64,000 bases of DNA from JAOUEA01 sp963719165 (GCA_963719165.1 CAVRAV010000001.1:1984001-2048000), one strand, 5' to 3'. Positions 52,723 through 62,339 are shown, counted from the first letter of the stretch. Notes: generated by a model not told the origin, from the sequence alone. Made by a program: numbers and translations.

Positions 52723-53157
52723 ATGACGAGAGACATCGTGCAGGCGATCGAGATCCATGCGGACCCCAAAGCCGTCTACGACACCGTGTCGACCCGCTCC
52801 GGGCTCGCGGCGTTCTGGACCGCCGACGTCGAAGGCGAGGAAGCCGTCGGGGGCGGGTTGACGTTCGGCTTCGCCGAGGCACCGGTTCGCCTGCCCATCA
52901 AGGTCACGCGACTGGATGCGCCGAGCGACGTGGCGTGGGAGTGCCCGGGCGGGTTCCCCTTCTGGGAGGGAACCACGGTGGGCTGGGCCTTGCGAGCGAG
53001 CGATCACGGGACCAAGGTGGTATTCCGCCACGACGGATTCGCGGACGGCATGCCGGATTTCGACTTCGGCAGCATCGCGCAGACCTGGGCCCAGATCGTG
53101 GAACGGCTCAAGGAGGTCGTGGAGAACGGCGGCACCCCGAACCCCGCGCTCAGCTAA
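52723..53157 (+). CDS. SRPBCC-family protein (AHSA1-like)
   Basis: 144 residues from ATG 52723, which follows AGGGAGGG; an in-frame ATG at 52672 would lie directly against the -10 element and is not preferred. START fold: DIVQAIEIHADPKAVYDTVS, LAAFWTADVEGEEAVGGGLT, VAWECPGGFPFWEGTTVGWA, VVFRHDGFADGMPDFDFGSI and the C-terminal helix WAQIVERLKEVVENG. It is probably controlled by the divergent ArsR protein through the operator between them. Confidence 0.87.
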   Translation: MTRDIVQAIEIHADPKAVYDTVSTRSGLAAFWTADVEGEEAVGGGLTFGFAEAPVRLPIKVTRLDAPSDVAWECPGGFPFWEGTTVGWALRASDHGTKVVFRHDGFADGMPDFDFGSIAQTWAQIVERLKEVVENGGTPNPALS

Positions 53158-53206
53158 CGAGGGCCGCATCCGGATCGGACCGCGATCCTGGGATATCGTC
53201 GGCGGC

Positions 53207-54118
53207 ATGAGAACCACGATCCGCTCCTTCACGGTCCTGTTGATCGTCCTCGGATCGGTCTCGCCGCTGGGCGCTTCGGCGGGCACCCCGGTCGATCCTA
53301 ACCAGGGCGACCATGTCTTCGGCGTTTCGGGCGGCCTCCGATACGCCGCTGAGTCCCAGCAGTTCAACAGCAGCGGATCCGCGAACGTGGAGGTTGGTTG
53401 CGGCGGACCCAACTGGCACCTCCTGGGCGGGGGCTCGGCCTCGGCCGGACCGCCTGCTCAGACGTGGCTGAGCGCCAGCCAGCCCGTCGACTACACGGAT
53501 CCCGGCACCGCCACCGACGACGGTTGGAGCGCGTACGGGAACGGTGCCCCCTCGGCCCGGCTCACCGGCTACTCCGTCTGCATCCACGGGGGATCCCTCC
53601 GCTACCGTACGAAGACGCTGGCCGACGCCCCGTCGGGTCGCCGAACGGGGTCGGTCGGCTGCGGAGCGCCGACGTGGCACGTCACGAACGGGAGCGCGTT
53701 CATCGCCACGACGGGCAGTTGGGTGCACTCCTCGTTCCCACGAGACGGCAACGACCCGGGAGCCACCCCCGACGACGCCTGGACGGGTTCCGTCTATGAC
53801 GCCATCGGCGGCATAGGAGGGTTCTCCGTCCACGCGATCTGCGCCCGCGGCCTCGCCCTTCGCTACGTGAGACGCCCTCCAGTCAAGGTCTCCAGCGGCA
53901 CCGCGGTCGTGCGCACGGTCACGTGCAAGCCCCGGGAGCATGTGGTCGGCGGCGGCGCGCACGTGAGCGGCCCGGCCGACCGCTCCCGCCTCCTATCGAG
54001 CGTCCCGTTCGACGGGAAGGATGCCGGCGGTGTCCCCGACGACGGTTGGCAGAGTCGCGTCTACGGCGTCTCGGGTGGCAACAAGAAGGTCACCGCGTTC
54101 GCGATCTGCCTCGGCTGA
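53207..54118 (+). CDS. Secreted protein with three ~85-residue repeats, unknown function
   Basis: 303 residues with a signal peptide (MRTTIRSFTVLLIVLGSVSP...SAGTP). The rest is three repeats of one unit, at about residues 58-135, 144-222 and 228-303. Each runs: a Cys-containing strand (VGCGGPNWHLLGGG, VGCGAPTWHVTNGS, VTCKPREHVVGGGA), a middle S..P.D segment with a DDGW or DDAW motif preceded by Asp/Pro-Gly, then a Tyr/Val-rich strand ending in a second Cys (YSVCIHGGSLRYR, HAICARGLALRYV, FAICLG). The two cysteines per unit may pair. I do not recognise a named family. It lies 49 bases after the SRPBCC gene but has no functional link that can be seen. Confidence 0.75.
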   Translation: MRTTIRSFTVLLIVLGSVSPLGASAGTPVDPNQGDHVFGVSGGLRYAAESQQFNSSGSANVEVGCGGPNWHLLGGGSASAGPPAQTWLSASQPVDYTDPGTATDDGWSAYGNGAPSARLTGYSVCIHGGSLRYRTKTLADAPSGRRTGSVGCGAPTWHVTNGSAFIATTGSWVHSSFPRDGNDPGATPDDAWTGSVYDAIGGIGGFSVHAICARGLALRYVRRPPVKVSSGTAVVRTVTCKPREHVVGGGAHVSGPADRSRLLSSVPFDGKDAGGVPDDGWQSRVYGVSGGNKKVTAFAICLG

Positions 54119-54263
54119 GCGTCGGTGCCCGCCGTAAGTCCGCAGGTCGTCGAACACGAACAGCGTGCACCGAGGGTCGCCGACCGATGAACGTTCAGCC
54201 AGGCGATTCGTCCGCAGACGGCCCATGCGCGACGGTGTGGGCAACCCGGTCGCCGCGGAGTCG

Positions 54264-55520
54264 TCAAGCCGTAGCCTTGTCCGGCGACGACCCCACCACC
54301 GGGTCCTCCTCGTGTCGCACCTGCTCGCGGTACTCGGCGCCCGTCAACGCTTCGAACGCGACGAGTCCGATCATGACGGCCGTGAGGAGGCCGAGGGCGC
54401 CGAGCGCCGCGAAGCGCGTGGCCGGCGGGATGAGGGCGAGGAGCAGCGAGCCCACCACGAGGCGACGCCAGAAGACGTGACGCCAGGTCCGGTAGCGGAA
54501 CGCGACGTGCGAGAACAGGTACAGCGCGACCCCCCCGTACATCGCCGCGAGTGGAAGCATCGCGAGCGGCTCGGACAGCGAGTGTTCGCTCGCGTCGCCC
54601 ACGTATTCCAGGACCTGCTTCAACCCGAGGGCCAGCAAGACGATGCCCGCGATCATGGGCAGATGCAGGTAGCTGTACGCGTCGCGAGCCAGGCGCGCGC
54701 GCTCCTCGCCCTCAGCTCGGCGGAGGGCGCGCTCGGCGACGATCGCCAGCACGTCGAAGTACGTCCACCAGATGCACGCGGCCGCCGCGAGCCCTAGCAG
54801 CGAGGCGACCACGACCGGCCAGGAGATCGGCAACGCGGTCACACCCTGGCCGATCGCCACGATGGATTCCCCGAGCGCGATGATCACGATCAGCCCATGG
54901 CGCTCCGCGAAATGCGCAGCCGAGTTGACACGCCACCCCGAGGCGCCGGCCAGGATCGTGCCCACGTAGTCGACGACGAGCACGGCGACCCACGTCCACG
55001 TCTGCGCGGCGCCCTCAAGCTGCGACGCGACCAGCAGGAGCAAGGTGCTGCCGATCACGGAAGGGGCGAAGCGGAGCAACTGGCCGCGCAGGGAGTAGTC
55101 ATCCCCGGCAGCGAGCCAGAAGATCCCGAGGTGAAGCATCCGCACCGCGAGGTAGGCGAGAGCCAACAGGATCGGTCCGTCAAGGCCGCCGGGGAAATCA
55201 TGGAACGCCTCGGGCACAGCGAGCGCGAGCAGGAACATCGCGCCCATCGCCCCGAACATCGCCACACGGCCGACACCCTCATCGGCGCGCACGACGTTGC
55301 CGAGCCACGCGTACCCGACCCAGCACCACCACAACAGGGCGAGCACCAGCAGGCCCCGCACGAGACCGTGGACGGTGAGGTCGTGCGTCATCAGGGCCGT
55401 GACCTGCGTGATCCCGAACACGAAGACCAGGTCGAAGAACAGCTCGATGGGCGTGACCCTGGATTCCTCCGAAACCGGCAGGATGTGCGGGTGTCGCGTT
55501 GAGCTCAGGCGCGCTCCCAT
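54264..55520 (-). CDS. Low-temperature-requirement A (LtrA) family membrane protein
   Basis: 418 residues, about 12 helices. The LtrA start VTPIELFFDLVFVFGITQVT is present, as is the WWCWVGYAWLGN helix, SGWRVNSAAHFAERHGLIVIIALGESIVAIG (the most conserved stretch) and YLHLPMIAGIVLLALGLKQV. The family is widespread in actinobacteria; in Listeria it is needed for cold growth, but its molecular role is not known. It is probably monocistronic; the 145 bases downstream to the triple-repeat gene hold no recognisable feature. Confidence 0.93.
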   Translation of the reverse strand: MGARLSSTRHPHILPVSEESRVTPIELFFDLVFVFGITQVTALMTHDLTVHGLVRGLLVLALLWWCWVGYAWLGNVVRADEGVGRVAMFGAMGAMFLLALAVPEAFHDFPGGLDGPILLALAYLAVRMLHLGIFWLAAGDDYSLRGQLLRFAPSVIGSTLLLLVASQLEGAAQTWTWVAVLVVDYVGTILAGASGWRVNSAAHFAERHGLIVIIALGESIVAIGQGVTALPISWPVVVASLLGLAAAACIWWTYFDVLAIVAERALRRAEGEERARLARDAYSYLHLPMIAGIVLLALGLKQVLEYVGDASEHSLSEPLAMLPLAAMYGGVALYLFSHVAFRYRTWRHVFWRRLVVGSLLLALIPPATRFAALGALGLLTAVMIGLVAFEALTGAEYREQVRHEEDPVVGSSPDKATA

Positions 55521-55559
55521 CGTCCGGGGGTGCTCACGGATGCGTGGTTGCCAAGCAGC

Positions 55560-56567
55560 CTATCCGTCGTCTCGTCCCTCGGTGGCTCCGCCGCGCACAA
55601 CGACCTCCTGAGGGGTGTTGTGGGCCGCGGGGACCGTGCCCAGCTTCCCCGCCTGGAAATCCTCGTACGCCTTCACCAACTCGTCGCGGGTGTTCATCAC
55701 GAACGGTCCGTACCAGGCGATCGGCTCGCGGATCGGCAGTCCGCCGAGCACGAGCACCTCGAGGGAGGGAGATCGGCTCTCCTGCATCTGCGCGGACTCG
55801 ATCCGCAGCGCGCCGCCGGCGCCGAACACCGCGAGCTGCCCGGTGGCGACGGGCCGCCGCTCGACCCCGACCGTCCCCTCACCAGACAGGACGTAGACGA
55901 GGGCGTTGAACGCCGGGTTCCACGGGAGGTCCAGGCGCGCTCCCGCGGCGACCGTGGCGTGCGCATACGTGATCGGCGTGTACGTGTCGCCCGGGCCTCG
56001 TCGGCCCGCGAGATCGCCCGCGATCACCCGCACGAGCGCGCCCGCGTCGGTGGACGCGAGGAGGCCGACCTCGTTCGCGCGGAGGTCCTGATAGCGGGGC
56101 GGAGCCCACTTCTGCGCCTTCGGCAGGTTCACCCACAGCTGTGACCCATGGAACAGTCCGCCGCTCGCCACGAGCTTTTCGGGCGGCTTCTCGATGTGGA
56201 GGATGCCCGCACCGGCGGTCATCCACTGGGTATCGCCGTTCGTGATGAGACCACCCCCGCCGTTGGAATCCTGATGTTCGAAGGTCCCGTCGATGATGTA
56301 GGTGACGGTCTCGAACCCGCGGTGCGGGTGCCACGGCGTGCCTTTGGGCTCCCCGGGCGCGTATTCCACCTCACCCATCTGGTCCATGTGAACGAACGGA
56401 TCGAGATCGGCGAGGCCCACCCCGGCGAACGCCCGACGCACCGGAAAGCCTTCGCCCTCCAGCCCGGACGGGGCGGTCGTGAGCGAGCGGACCGGGCGTT
56501 GGACGCCCTCGTCTACCTCAGGGAGCCGAGGCAAGGTGCTGACGTTTTCGACCGTGATGGCTGGCAT
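55560..56567 (-). CDS. Pirin family protein
   Basis: 335 residues. A bicupin of the pirin type: VRRAFAGVGLADLDPFVHMD, PHRGFETVTYIIDG (with the WHPHRG metal-site histidines), NGDTQWMTAGAGILHIE (His and Glu of the iron site), LPKAQKWAPPRYQDL, and the C-terminal cupin NPAFNALVYVLSGEGTVGVE. Metal-site residues are intact. Bacterial pirins include quercetin dioxygenases and regulators of metabolic enzymes; which applies here is unknown. The gene lies 40 bases before the LtrA start on the same strand. Confidence 0.95.
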   Translation of the reverse strand: MPAITVENVSTLPRLPEVDEGVQRPVRSLTTAPSGLEGEGFPVRRAFAGVGLADLDPFVHMDQMGEVEYAPGEPKGTPWHPHRGFETVTYIIDGTFEHQDSNGGGGLITNGDTQWMTAGAGILHIEKPPEKLVASGGLFHGSQLWVNLPKAQKWAPPRYQDLRANEVGLLASTDAGALVRVIAGDLAGRRGPGDTYTPITYAHATVAAGARLDLPWNPAFNALVYVLSGEGTVGVERRPVATGQLAVFGAGGALRIESAQMQESRSPSLEVLVLGGLPIREPIAWYGPFVMNTRDELVKAYEDFQAGKLGTVPAAHNTPQEVVVRGGATEGRDDG

Positions 56568-56606
56568 GATCTCCCTCCTTGAGGATGCGCTGTCCCTAAC
56601 GCCCCC

Positions 56607-57719
56607 TCAGGACTCCGCATTCCTGGCGGGATGCGCCGACCCGCCTCTTGGTGGTGATGCCGGCGGACCAGCTCCCGCAGGCACCGAGGCCCCGGCCAAG
56701 GCCTTGCGCACAGCCGGCGCCACCTCGGTGCCGAGCAGCTCGATCGAGCGCATGGTCTTGGCGTGGGGCATCGTCCCCACCGTGAACTGCACGAGGAATC
56801 GATCGTGGTCGAAGATCTCGTGCTGGAACAGGATCTTCTCGATCGTCTGCTGCGGGCTGCCGACGAAGTTCGCGCCGCGTAGGCTGGCCGCCGCGTCGTA
56901 CTGCTCGCGCGTCATCGGCGGCCAGCCCCGTTCCCGTCCGATCCGGTTCATCATGGCCGCGGAGTACGGATACGAGTCGTCCAGGGCCTCCTGCGAGGTC
57001 TCCGCGATGTACCCGTGCGAATTGATGCTCACCGACGGAACCGGGTCGTGGCCGGCCTGTCGGGCGGCGTCGCGATACAGATCGACGAAGGGCGCGAACC
57101 GCTCCGGCATCCCACCGATGATGGCGAGGGCCATCGGCAGGCCGAGCGTTCCGGCGCGGAACGCCGACTCGGGCGCGCCGCCCACCGCCACCCAGATGGG
57201 GAGCGGATCCTGAAGCGGTCGCGGGAAGACACCTTGGCCGGCGAGGGCCGGACGGTGCCGCCCCGACCAGGTGATGTGTTCATCTTCCCGAAGCTCGATC
57301 AGGAGCCGGAGCTTCTCCTCGAAGAGGTCGTCGTAGTCGGCGAGGTCGAACCCGAACAACGGGAACGATTCCGTGAACGAGCCGCGGCCGGCCATGATCT
57401 CCGCCCGACCCTCGCTCAGCAGATCGAGCGTGGCGAAGTCCTGGAACACGCGGACGGGGTCGTCGGAGCTGAGGACGGAGACGGCGCTCGTGAGCCGCAC
57501 GCTCTGCGTCCTCTCGGCCGCGGCGGCGAGTACCACCGCCGGCGACGACACGATGAGGTCGGCGCGATGATGCTCCCCCACCCCGAAGACGTCGAGTCCG
57601 ACCTGATCGGCGAGCTCCGCCTCCTCCACGAGATCGCGCATGCGCTCGTGTGCGCTGATCAGGTGGCCGTCGTGAGGATCCTCCTGCAGCTCCGCGAAGG
57701 TGTAGATCCCGATCTCCAT
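56607..57719 (-). CDS. LLM-class flavin/F420-dependent oxidoreductase
   Basis: 370 residues from ATG 57719 (MEIGIYTFAELQEDP). Luciferase-like TIM barrel: LVEEAELADQVGLDVFGVGE then HHRADLIVSSPAVVLAAAA, VRLTSAVSVLSSDDPVRVFQ, LDLLSEGRAEIMAGRGSFTE, GLPMALAIIGG, and FVGSPQQTIEKILFQHEIF. Members use FMN or F420; actinobacteria often use F420, so that is likely but not shown. The tail of about 30 residues is Pro/Ala-rich. It is divergent from the cyclase gene (194 bases). Confidence 0.93.
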   Translation of the reverse strand: MEIGIYTFAELQEDPHDGHLISAHERMRDLVEEAELADQVGLDVFGVGEHHRADLIVSSPAVVLAAAAERTQSVRLTSAVSVLSSDDPVRVFQDFATLDLLSEGRAEIMAGRGSFTESFPLFGFDLADYDDLFEEKLRLLIELREDEHITWSGRHRPALAGQGVFPRPLQDPLPIWVAVGGAPESAFRAGTLGLPMALAIIGGMPERFAPFVDLYRDAARQAGHDPVPSVSINSHGYIAETSQEALDDSYPYSAAMMNRIGRERGWPPMTREQYDAAASLRGANFVGSPQQTIEKILFQHEIFDHDRFLVQFTVGTMPHAKTMRSIELLGTEVAPAVRKALAGASVPAGAGPPASPPRGGSAHPARNAES

Positions 57720-57913
57720 GTCGAACGAACGTGCGCGCACGGGGTTGTTGGGCGCTCCCCCGGCGGTATCGCTCTTCCTCCCGTCGTCGGGGGCCAGGGT
57801 AGCCCACGGCTCCGGGCTCGCACCCACGCTGGACGAGACGAGCGATCGGCCGATGGAAGTGGGCGCGTCGGTCGCCGCGTGTCGCGTCGCCGGGTCCCAC
57901 TATCCTGGGTTCG

Positions 57914-60760
57914 ATGACGTGTACGGTCTGCGGGCAACCGCTCCCAGAGGACGCTCAGTTCTGTCCGCAGTGTGGCACGTCCGTCTCCGGCACCCTGGAC
58001 ACGGACGAGCGGAAGGTCATCACGGTCCTGTTCGCGGATCTCGTGGACTCCACGGGCCTCGCCCAGCGTCTGGACTCCGAGCGGGCGCGCGAGGTCCTCG
58101 GTCGGTTCTTCGACATGGTGTCCGAGGAACTGCGGGCCCTGCGGGGCCAGCCCGAAAAGTTCATCGGCGACGCCGTGATGGCCGTATTCGGCCTGCCGAC
58201 CGTGCACGAGGACGACGCCCTGCGAGCCGTGCGGGCCGGACTCGTCATCCGAGGCCGCGTGCAACATCTCTGCCGAGAGCTGAACCTCGAGGAGATGCTC
58301 CAGGTCCGCGTTGGGATCGAGACGGGGGAGGCGGCCACGGGGGTCGGGCCCTCCGGGCAGCTGCTGGTCACGGGAACGGTCGTGAACGCGGCCGCGAGAC
58401 TGCAGGCGGCCGCGGAGCCCAACGAGGTCCTGATCGGCCGGACGGCCCACGCGCTCGCGAGGGACAGCGCCACCTTTGGGGACCGCCGAGCGGTGCCGGC
58501 CAAGGGGTTCGCCGATCCCCTCGCGGCGTATCCGGTACTGGAACTCTCGGAACGGTCGGTGCGACGCACGATCCCGTTCGTGGGCCGAGTCAACGAGCTC
58601 TCCATCCTGCGCGACGGGTTCGCGCGTGTCGTCGCCACCGATCGACCGCTGCTCGTGACGGCGATCGGTGAGTCGGGCATCGGGAAGTCCCGGCTGGCGG
58701 ACGAGTTCCTCGCCGGCTTCGGTCCCGAGACGAGGGTCCTGCGGGGGCGGGGCTACGTGGCGGCGGACAGCGCCACCTTCGCGCCCGCGGCCATCATGGT
58801 GCGGGACGCCACCGGCATCGATCCCGACGACGCTCCGGAGAAGATCTTGCGGCGGCTGCGCGAATTCTTCGACGCCAGCCCCGGGTCCGCGGCGGACGAG
58901 GTCGCCCACACGGTCGACCGACTCGCCTTGCTGCTGGGGCTCACGCACGAGCGCCGCGAGGAATCGGCGTTCGTCCAGGACACCCAATCGGCGTTCCTCG
59001 CCCTCGTGGAAGCCTTGGGCTCCGAGGGACCGACCGTGCTCCACTTCGAAGACATCCACGATCTGCGCACGCCCATGGTGGACCTCATCGAGCGGTTGGG
59101 AGCCCCGACGTCGAGAAGCCAAGGGCCGGTCATGATCCTCACGACCGCCCGTCCGGAGTTCCAGGACCTCCGCCCCGATTGGGGCGCGCGGTCGGTGAAT
59201 CACCTGCGGCTGCGGCTCGAGCCCCTCGGCAAGGACGAGGCCACGCTCCTCGCCCGACAGGCCAGCGGAGGGACCCTCGACGAACCCGAAGCGGCCGCGC
59301 TCGCGGCCCGGGCCGGGGGCAACCCGTTCTTCATCGTGGAGTCAACGGGAGCCCTGCTGGATACCGAACCGCCCGCCCGTGCCGGCGCGGCGCTCCCCCC
59401 CACCGTGCAGGCGGTCGTGGCCGCCCGGCTCGACGCGCTCGCGCCCGGCCACAGGGACCTGGCTCGGCGCCTGTCCGTCTTCCTCGTTGCCTTCGATGCA
59501 GAAGAGGCTCGCCTGGTGTCGTCGTGCGGCATCGAAGAGCTCCGGGATCTGGAGGACGCCGAGATCGTGGTGCGCATGGACACGCCTCACGGCACGACGC
59601 CCCAGTGGCGCATGCGGCACGAGACGCTGCGCGAGGTGGCGTACGCGAGCCTGCCGAAGCGCCTGCGCCTTGACCTGCACGCTCGGATCGCGGAGGTGCT
59701 CGAAGGTCAGGGCCACGCCACCTACGCGGCGGAGCATCTGGGGTTGGCCGCGAAGGCCTCCCTCGACCTTGACCCGGCGGATCGCACGCTGCCCGAGCGC
59801 GCCGCCGACGGCCTCGCCGCGGCGGGCGACCGTTCGCGCCGCAGGATGGAGAGCCGTTCTGCGATCGACTACTACGAACGGGCGCTCGAGATGGCCGGTC
59901 CTCGCGAGGCATGGGGGATCCGCGAGGCGCATATCCTGGCCGGCCAGGGTGAGGCGCGGTACTGGCTTGGCCAGTACGCCGAGGCGACGGCCGCCCTGAA
60001 CGACGCGGTCGAGTTGGGGACGCGGCTCCACGACGACTGGACGCTCGCGCTCGCGCTCCGCTTCCTGGGCGACATCGCCATCAACGTCGAGGCCGACGTG
60101 GACAAGGCAGAGGCGTTGCTCGCCCGGTCGCTCGCGTCCGCGGAAGCCCTCGACGAACCGTGGTCCGTGGCGCGCACGCTGCTGTTCACGGGCTGGGTGC
60201 CGTGGACACGGGACCGATACGAGGAGGCCGAGTCCGTATGGCTTCGTGCTCGCGACCTTGCGAGCGAGCACGGCGATCGTTGGGCGCACGTGCGCGCCCT
60301 CACATCGTTGTCGATCAACAGGGCCGAGATGGACGACGCCTCGGGCGCCGAGCGCTACATCGAGGAGGCCGCGGAGGTGGCCGAGGAGATGGACGATCAG
60401 TTCAGCCTCGCCGTGATCGCCACGCAGCGCGGACGTCTCCTCGAGGACAGCGGTCAGTTCGAGGCGTCCGTCCGGGAACTCGACGAGGCCATCGAGATCT
60501 TCGGCGACCTCGGGGCGCGGTGGGAGCTGGCGGATGCGCTCGCCGAGCGCGGCATCGCCTATCGCGAGTGGGAACACCTCGATCTTGCCGAACGCGATCT
60601 GCACCGGGCCGTGCACATGTCCGAGGAGTTAGGTGAGCGCCAGCTCGCCGCGTGGGTCTGGCGGGCCCTCGCGCGCGTGTCCGAACGCCGAGGGGACCGC
60701 ACCGAGGCAGCCGCCAGATTCCGCCGCGCCGCGCAGGAGAACGAGCGGCGGCCACGTTGA
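57914..60760 (+). CDS. Class III nucleotidyl cyclase - AAA-type ATPase - TPR signalling protein with zinc ribbon
   Basis: 948 residues in four parts. A zinc ribbon (CTVCG at residue 3, CPQCG at 17) opens the protein. A class III cyclase domain (about 32-215) keeps the metal aspartates Asp42 (LFADLVDSTG) and Asp86 (KFIGDAVMAVFG), base-specificity Lys82 and Thr155, and Asn158/Arg162 (VTGTVVNAAARLQ). An ATPase domain follows with Walker A GESGIGKS (252-259) and Walker B VLHFEDIHD. About 350 C-terminal residues are TPR-like helical repeats (for example AEATAALNDAVELG, ASVRELDEAIEIFG). The catalytic set suggests active cAMP synthesis, gated by the ATPase/TPR part. Known as a domain combination in actinobacteria; the signal is unknown. 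Confidence 0.93.
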   Translation: MTCTVCGQPLPEDAQFCPQCGTSVSGTLDTDERKVITVLFADLVDSTGLAQRLDSERAREVLGRFFDMVSEELRALRGQPEKFIGDAVMAVFGLPTVHEDDALRAVRAGLVIRGRVQHLCRELNLEEMLQVRVGIETGEAATGVGPSGQLLVTGTVVNAAARLQAAAEPNEVLIGRTAHALARDSATFGDRRAVPAKGFADPLAAYPVLELSERSVRRTIPFVGRVNELSILRDGFARVVATDRPLLVTAIGESGIGKSRLADEFLAGFGPETRVLRGRGYVAADSATFAPAAIMVRDATGIDPDDAPEKILRRLREFFDASPGSAADEVAHTVDRLALLLGLTHERREESAFVQDTQSAFLALVEALGSEGPTVLHFEDIHDLRTPMVDLIERLGAPTSRSQGPVMILTTARPEFQDLRPDWGARSVNHLRLRLEPLGKDEATLLARQASGGTLDEPEAAALAARAGGNPFFIVESTGALLDTEPPARAGAALPPTVQAVVAARLDALAPGHRDLARRLSVFLVAFDAEEARLVSSCGIEELRDLEDAEIVVRMDTPHGTTPQWRMRHETLREVAYASLPKRLRLDLHARIAEVLEGQGHATYAAEHLGLAAKASLDLDPADRTLPERAADGLAAAGDRSRRRMESRSAIDYYERALEMAGPREAWGIREAHILAGQGEARYWLGQYAEATAALNDAVELGTRLHDDWTLALALRFLGDIAINVEADVDKAEALLARSLASAEALDEPWSVARTLLFTGWVPWTRDRYEEAESVWLRARDLASEHGDRWAHVRALTSLSINRAEMDDASGAERYIEEAAEVAEEMDDQFSLAVIATQRGRLLEDSGQFEASVRELDEAIEIFGDLGARWELADALAERGIAYREWEHLDLAERDLHRAVHMSEELGERQLAAWVWRALARVSERRGDRTEAAARFRRAAQENERRPR

Positions 60761-60767
60761 GCGGCGG

Positions 60768-61202
60768 TCAGCTCACGGGCTCCCAGACCATCTCCGCGAC
60801 CTCGAAGATCACCTCGAAGCCCTCATCGAGCGGGCGGACCTCACCCTCGACCGCGCCGACGCGGTCGTTGAGCCACGCATAGCGTTCGTCGCTCGTGGTG
60901 TGGATGACGCTCCCGAGGAGCCGGCGCATCCCGGTTCGCGTGAGCGGCGCCAAACCCTGCCACTCGAAGAGGATCGTTGCCCCGTCATCGGTCTCCAACA
61001 CGCCGCGGAACTCGGGAACGAGCGCGCCGTCGACGCGCCTGCGCGGGAAGTTCGCGGCACGGTACCGCGCCGAGAGGCGGCCCGTGGCCCGCCCCTCGGC
61101 GATGAGGAAGCTCCGTCCCTCGGTACCGGCGTTGCCGGTCAGCTCCGCGCTCCACGCCTCCGGCGTGGAGAAGCTCACGCGGTAGATCGGCTCCAGTCGC
61201 AC
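60768..61202 (-). CDS. DUF3237 family protein
   Basis: 144 residues: an outer-barrel-like lipocalin-type fold as in DUF3237, with LEPIYRVSFSTPEAWSAELT, GRSFLIAEGRATGRLSARYR, FRGVLETDDGATILFEWQGL, and RYAWLNDRVGAVEGEVR. It lies 4 bases after the lactonase gene on the same strand and is probably co-transcribed. Biochemical role unknown; the pairing with a lactonase may point to metabolism of a cyclic ester. Confidence 0.78.
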   Translation of the reverse strand: MRLEPIYRVSFSTPEAWSAELTGNAGTEGRSFLIAEGRATGRLSARYRAANFPRRRVDGALVPEFRGVLETDDGATILFEWQGLAPLTRTGMRRLLGSVIHTTSDERYAWLNDRVGAVEGEVRPLDEGFEVIFEVAEMVWEPVS

Positions 61203-61206
61203 GGCC

Positions 61207-62256
61207 TCAGCGCGCCGCCAGGCCCGCGACCGTGGACGGGACCCCGTCCCACGATCCGATCGGGCGCAGGGAGCCGTCGGAGCCCACGCTCCATCCGTAG
61301 ATCAGGCCGCCGTCGGCGTCGATGGCGTAGAGGAACCGTCCGTCGGCCGACAGGTCCTCGTCGCGCAGCCCGGAGGCCCCGTCGATCGCCATGCCTGCCG
61401 TCGCATCCTTCAGGCTCAGCGAGCCGTCCGAAGCGATCTCATAGGCGGACACGGCGCCGTCGGCGAAGTTCGTCGTGAACGCGAACCTGCCGTCCGCGGT
61501 CACCACGGCCCAGCAGATCTCGCTGCGCCCGTTGCCCACGGACGCGCTCACGGGCTCGATCGACCCGTCGCGCAGCGTGTAGCTCGATGCGGCGGCCGCG
61601 CCCTTCTCCGCTCGGAAGGCCTCCGTCACCACGAGGGTGCCGGAGGAGGTGACGGCGAACCCGTAGGGCGTGGGGCCCGAGGACGCGATGGTGTTCGCCG
61701 TGCCGAGGGCTCCCTGGGCCGTCACCGAGTAGGCGACGATGGCGTTCGCGCCCCGCTCCGTCACCACGAGGGCGCGCCCGTCGGGTGAGAAGCCGATCTG
61801 TGCGGGATCGGCGTTCTCCGCGGACAGCGGGTGCTCGGCACCCACGACCGGGGTGAGCCCCTCGGCGTCGATGCGGAACCCGTAGATGCTCGGCTTCCCG
61901 GTGTTCATGACGAACACGAGACCGTCGTGCTCAGCGATGCTCCGCGGACCGGCGCCACCCGAGGCGGACCGCCCCACCAGCGCGAGACCGTCGGCGGTCA
62001 CCGCGAAGACGCTCACGTCGTCACTGCCCGCGTTCGCGACGAGCACGTGGCGCCCGTCGCCGGAAAGGACCACCGACCCCTGCGACGGAAGATGGGGAGC
62101 GTCGCTTCCGGCCCCGCCGGTCTCATACATCCCCTGCTGCGAGAGCGAGCCGTCTTCCGCTCGCCGATACGCGATCACCGCGTTGCGCGGCGCGTTGGTC
62201 TGGACGTACACGGCACCGGCCGCTGCGTCCTGCATCTGTCCTTCCTGCATGTCCAT
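61207..62256 (-). CDS. Lactonase family (6-phosphogluconolactonase-type beta-propeller) protein
   Basis: 349 residues. A seven-bladed propeller with repeating blade ends: GAVYVQTNAPRNAVIAYR, QGSVVLSGDGRHVLVANAGS, GPRSIAEHDGLVFVMNTGKP, QIGFSPDGRALVVTERGANA, TPYGFAVTSSGTLVVTEAFR, RSEICWAVVTADGRFAFTTN, RDEDLSADGRFLYAIDADGG. There is no signal peptide, so it is cytoplasmic. Members related to YbhE hydrolyse 6-phosphogluconolactone; this one is closer to general lactonase-fold proteins, so the substrate is open. The start follows GGGGATGG-type sequence; the exact methionine (the first or the third codon) is uncertain. Confidence 0.85.
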   Translation of the reverse strand: MDMQEGQMQDAAAGAVYVQTNAPRNAVIAYRRAEDGSLSQQGMYETGGAGSDAPHLPSQGSVVLSGDGRHVLVANAGSDDVSVFAVTADGLALVGRSASGGAGPRSIAEHDGLVFVMNTGKPSIYGFRIDAEGLTPVVGAEHPLSAENADPAQIGFSPDGRALVVTERGANAIVAYSVTAQGALGTANTIASSGPTPYGFAVTSSGTLVVTEAFRAEKGAAAASSYTLRDGSIEPVSASVGNGRSEICWAVVTADGRFAFTTNFADGAVSAYEIASDGSLSLKDATAGMAIDGASGLRDEDLSADGRFLYAIDADGGLIYGWSVGSDGSLRPIGSWDGVPSTVAGLAAR

Positions 62257-62339
62257 CCCCTCCCTCGAGGTTCGATCCGATACGCGTCAGTCGCGCACGC
62301 GACCGGAGCGTTACAGGACTCTCGAGTACCCTCGCGCGC

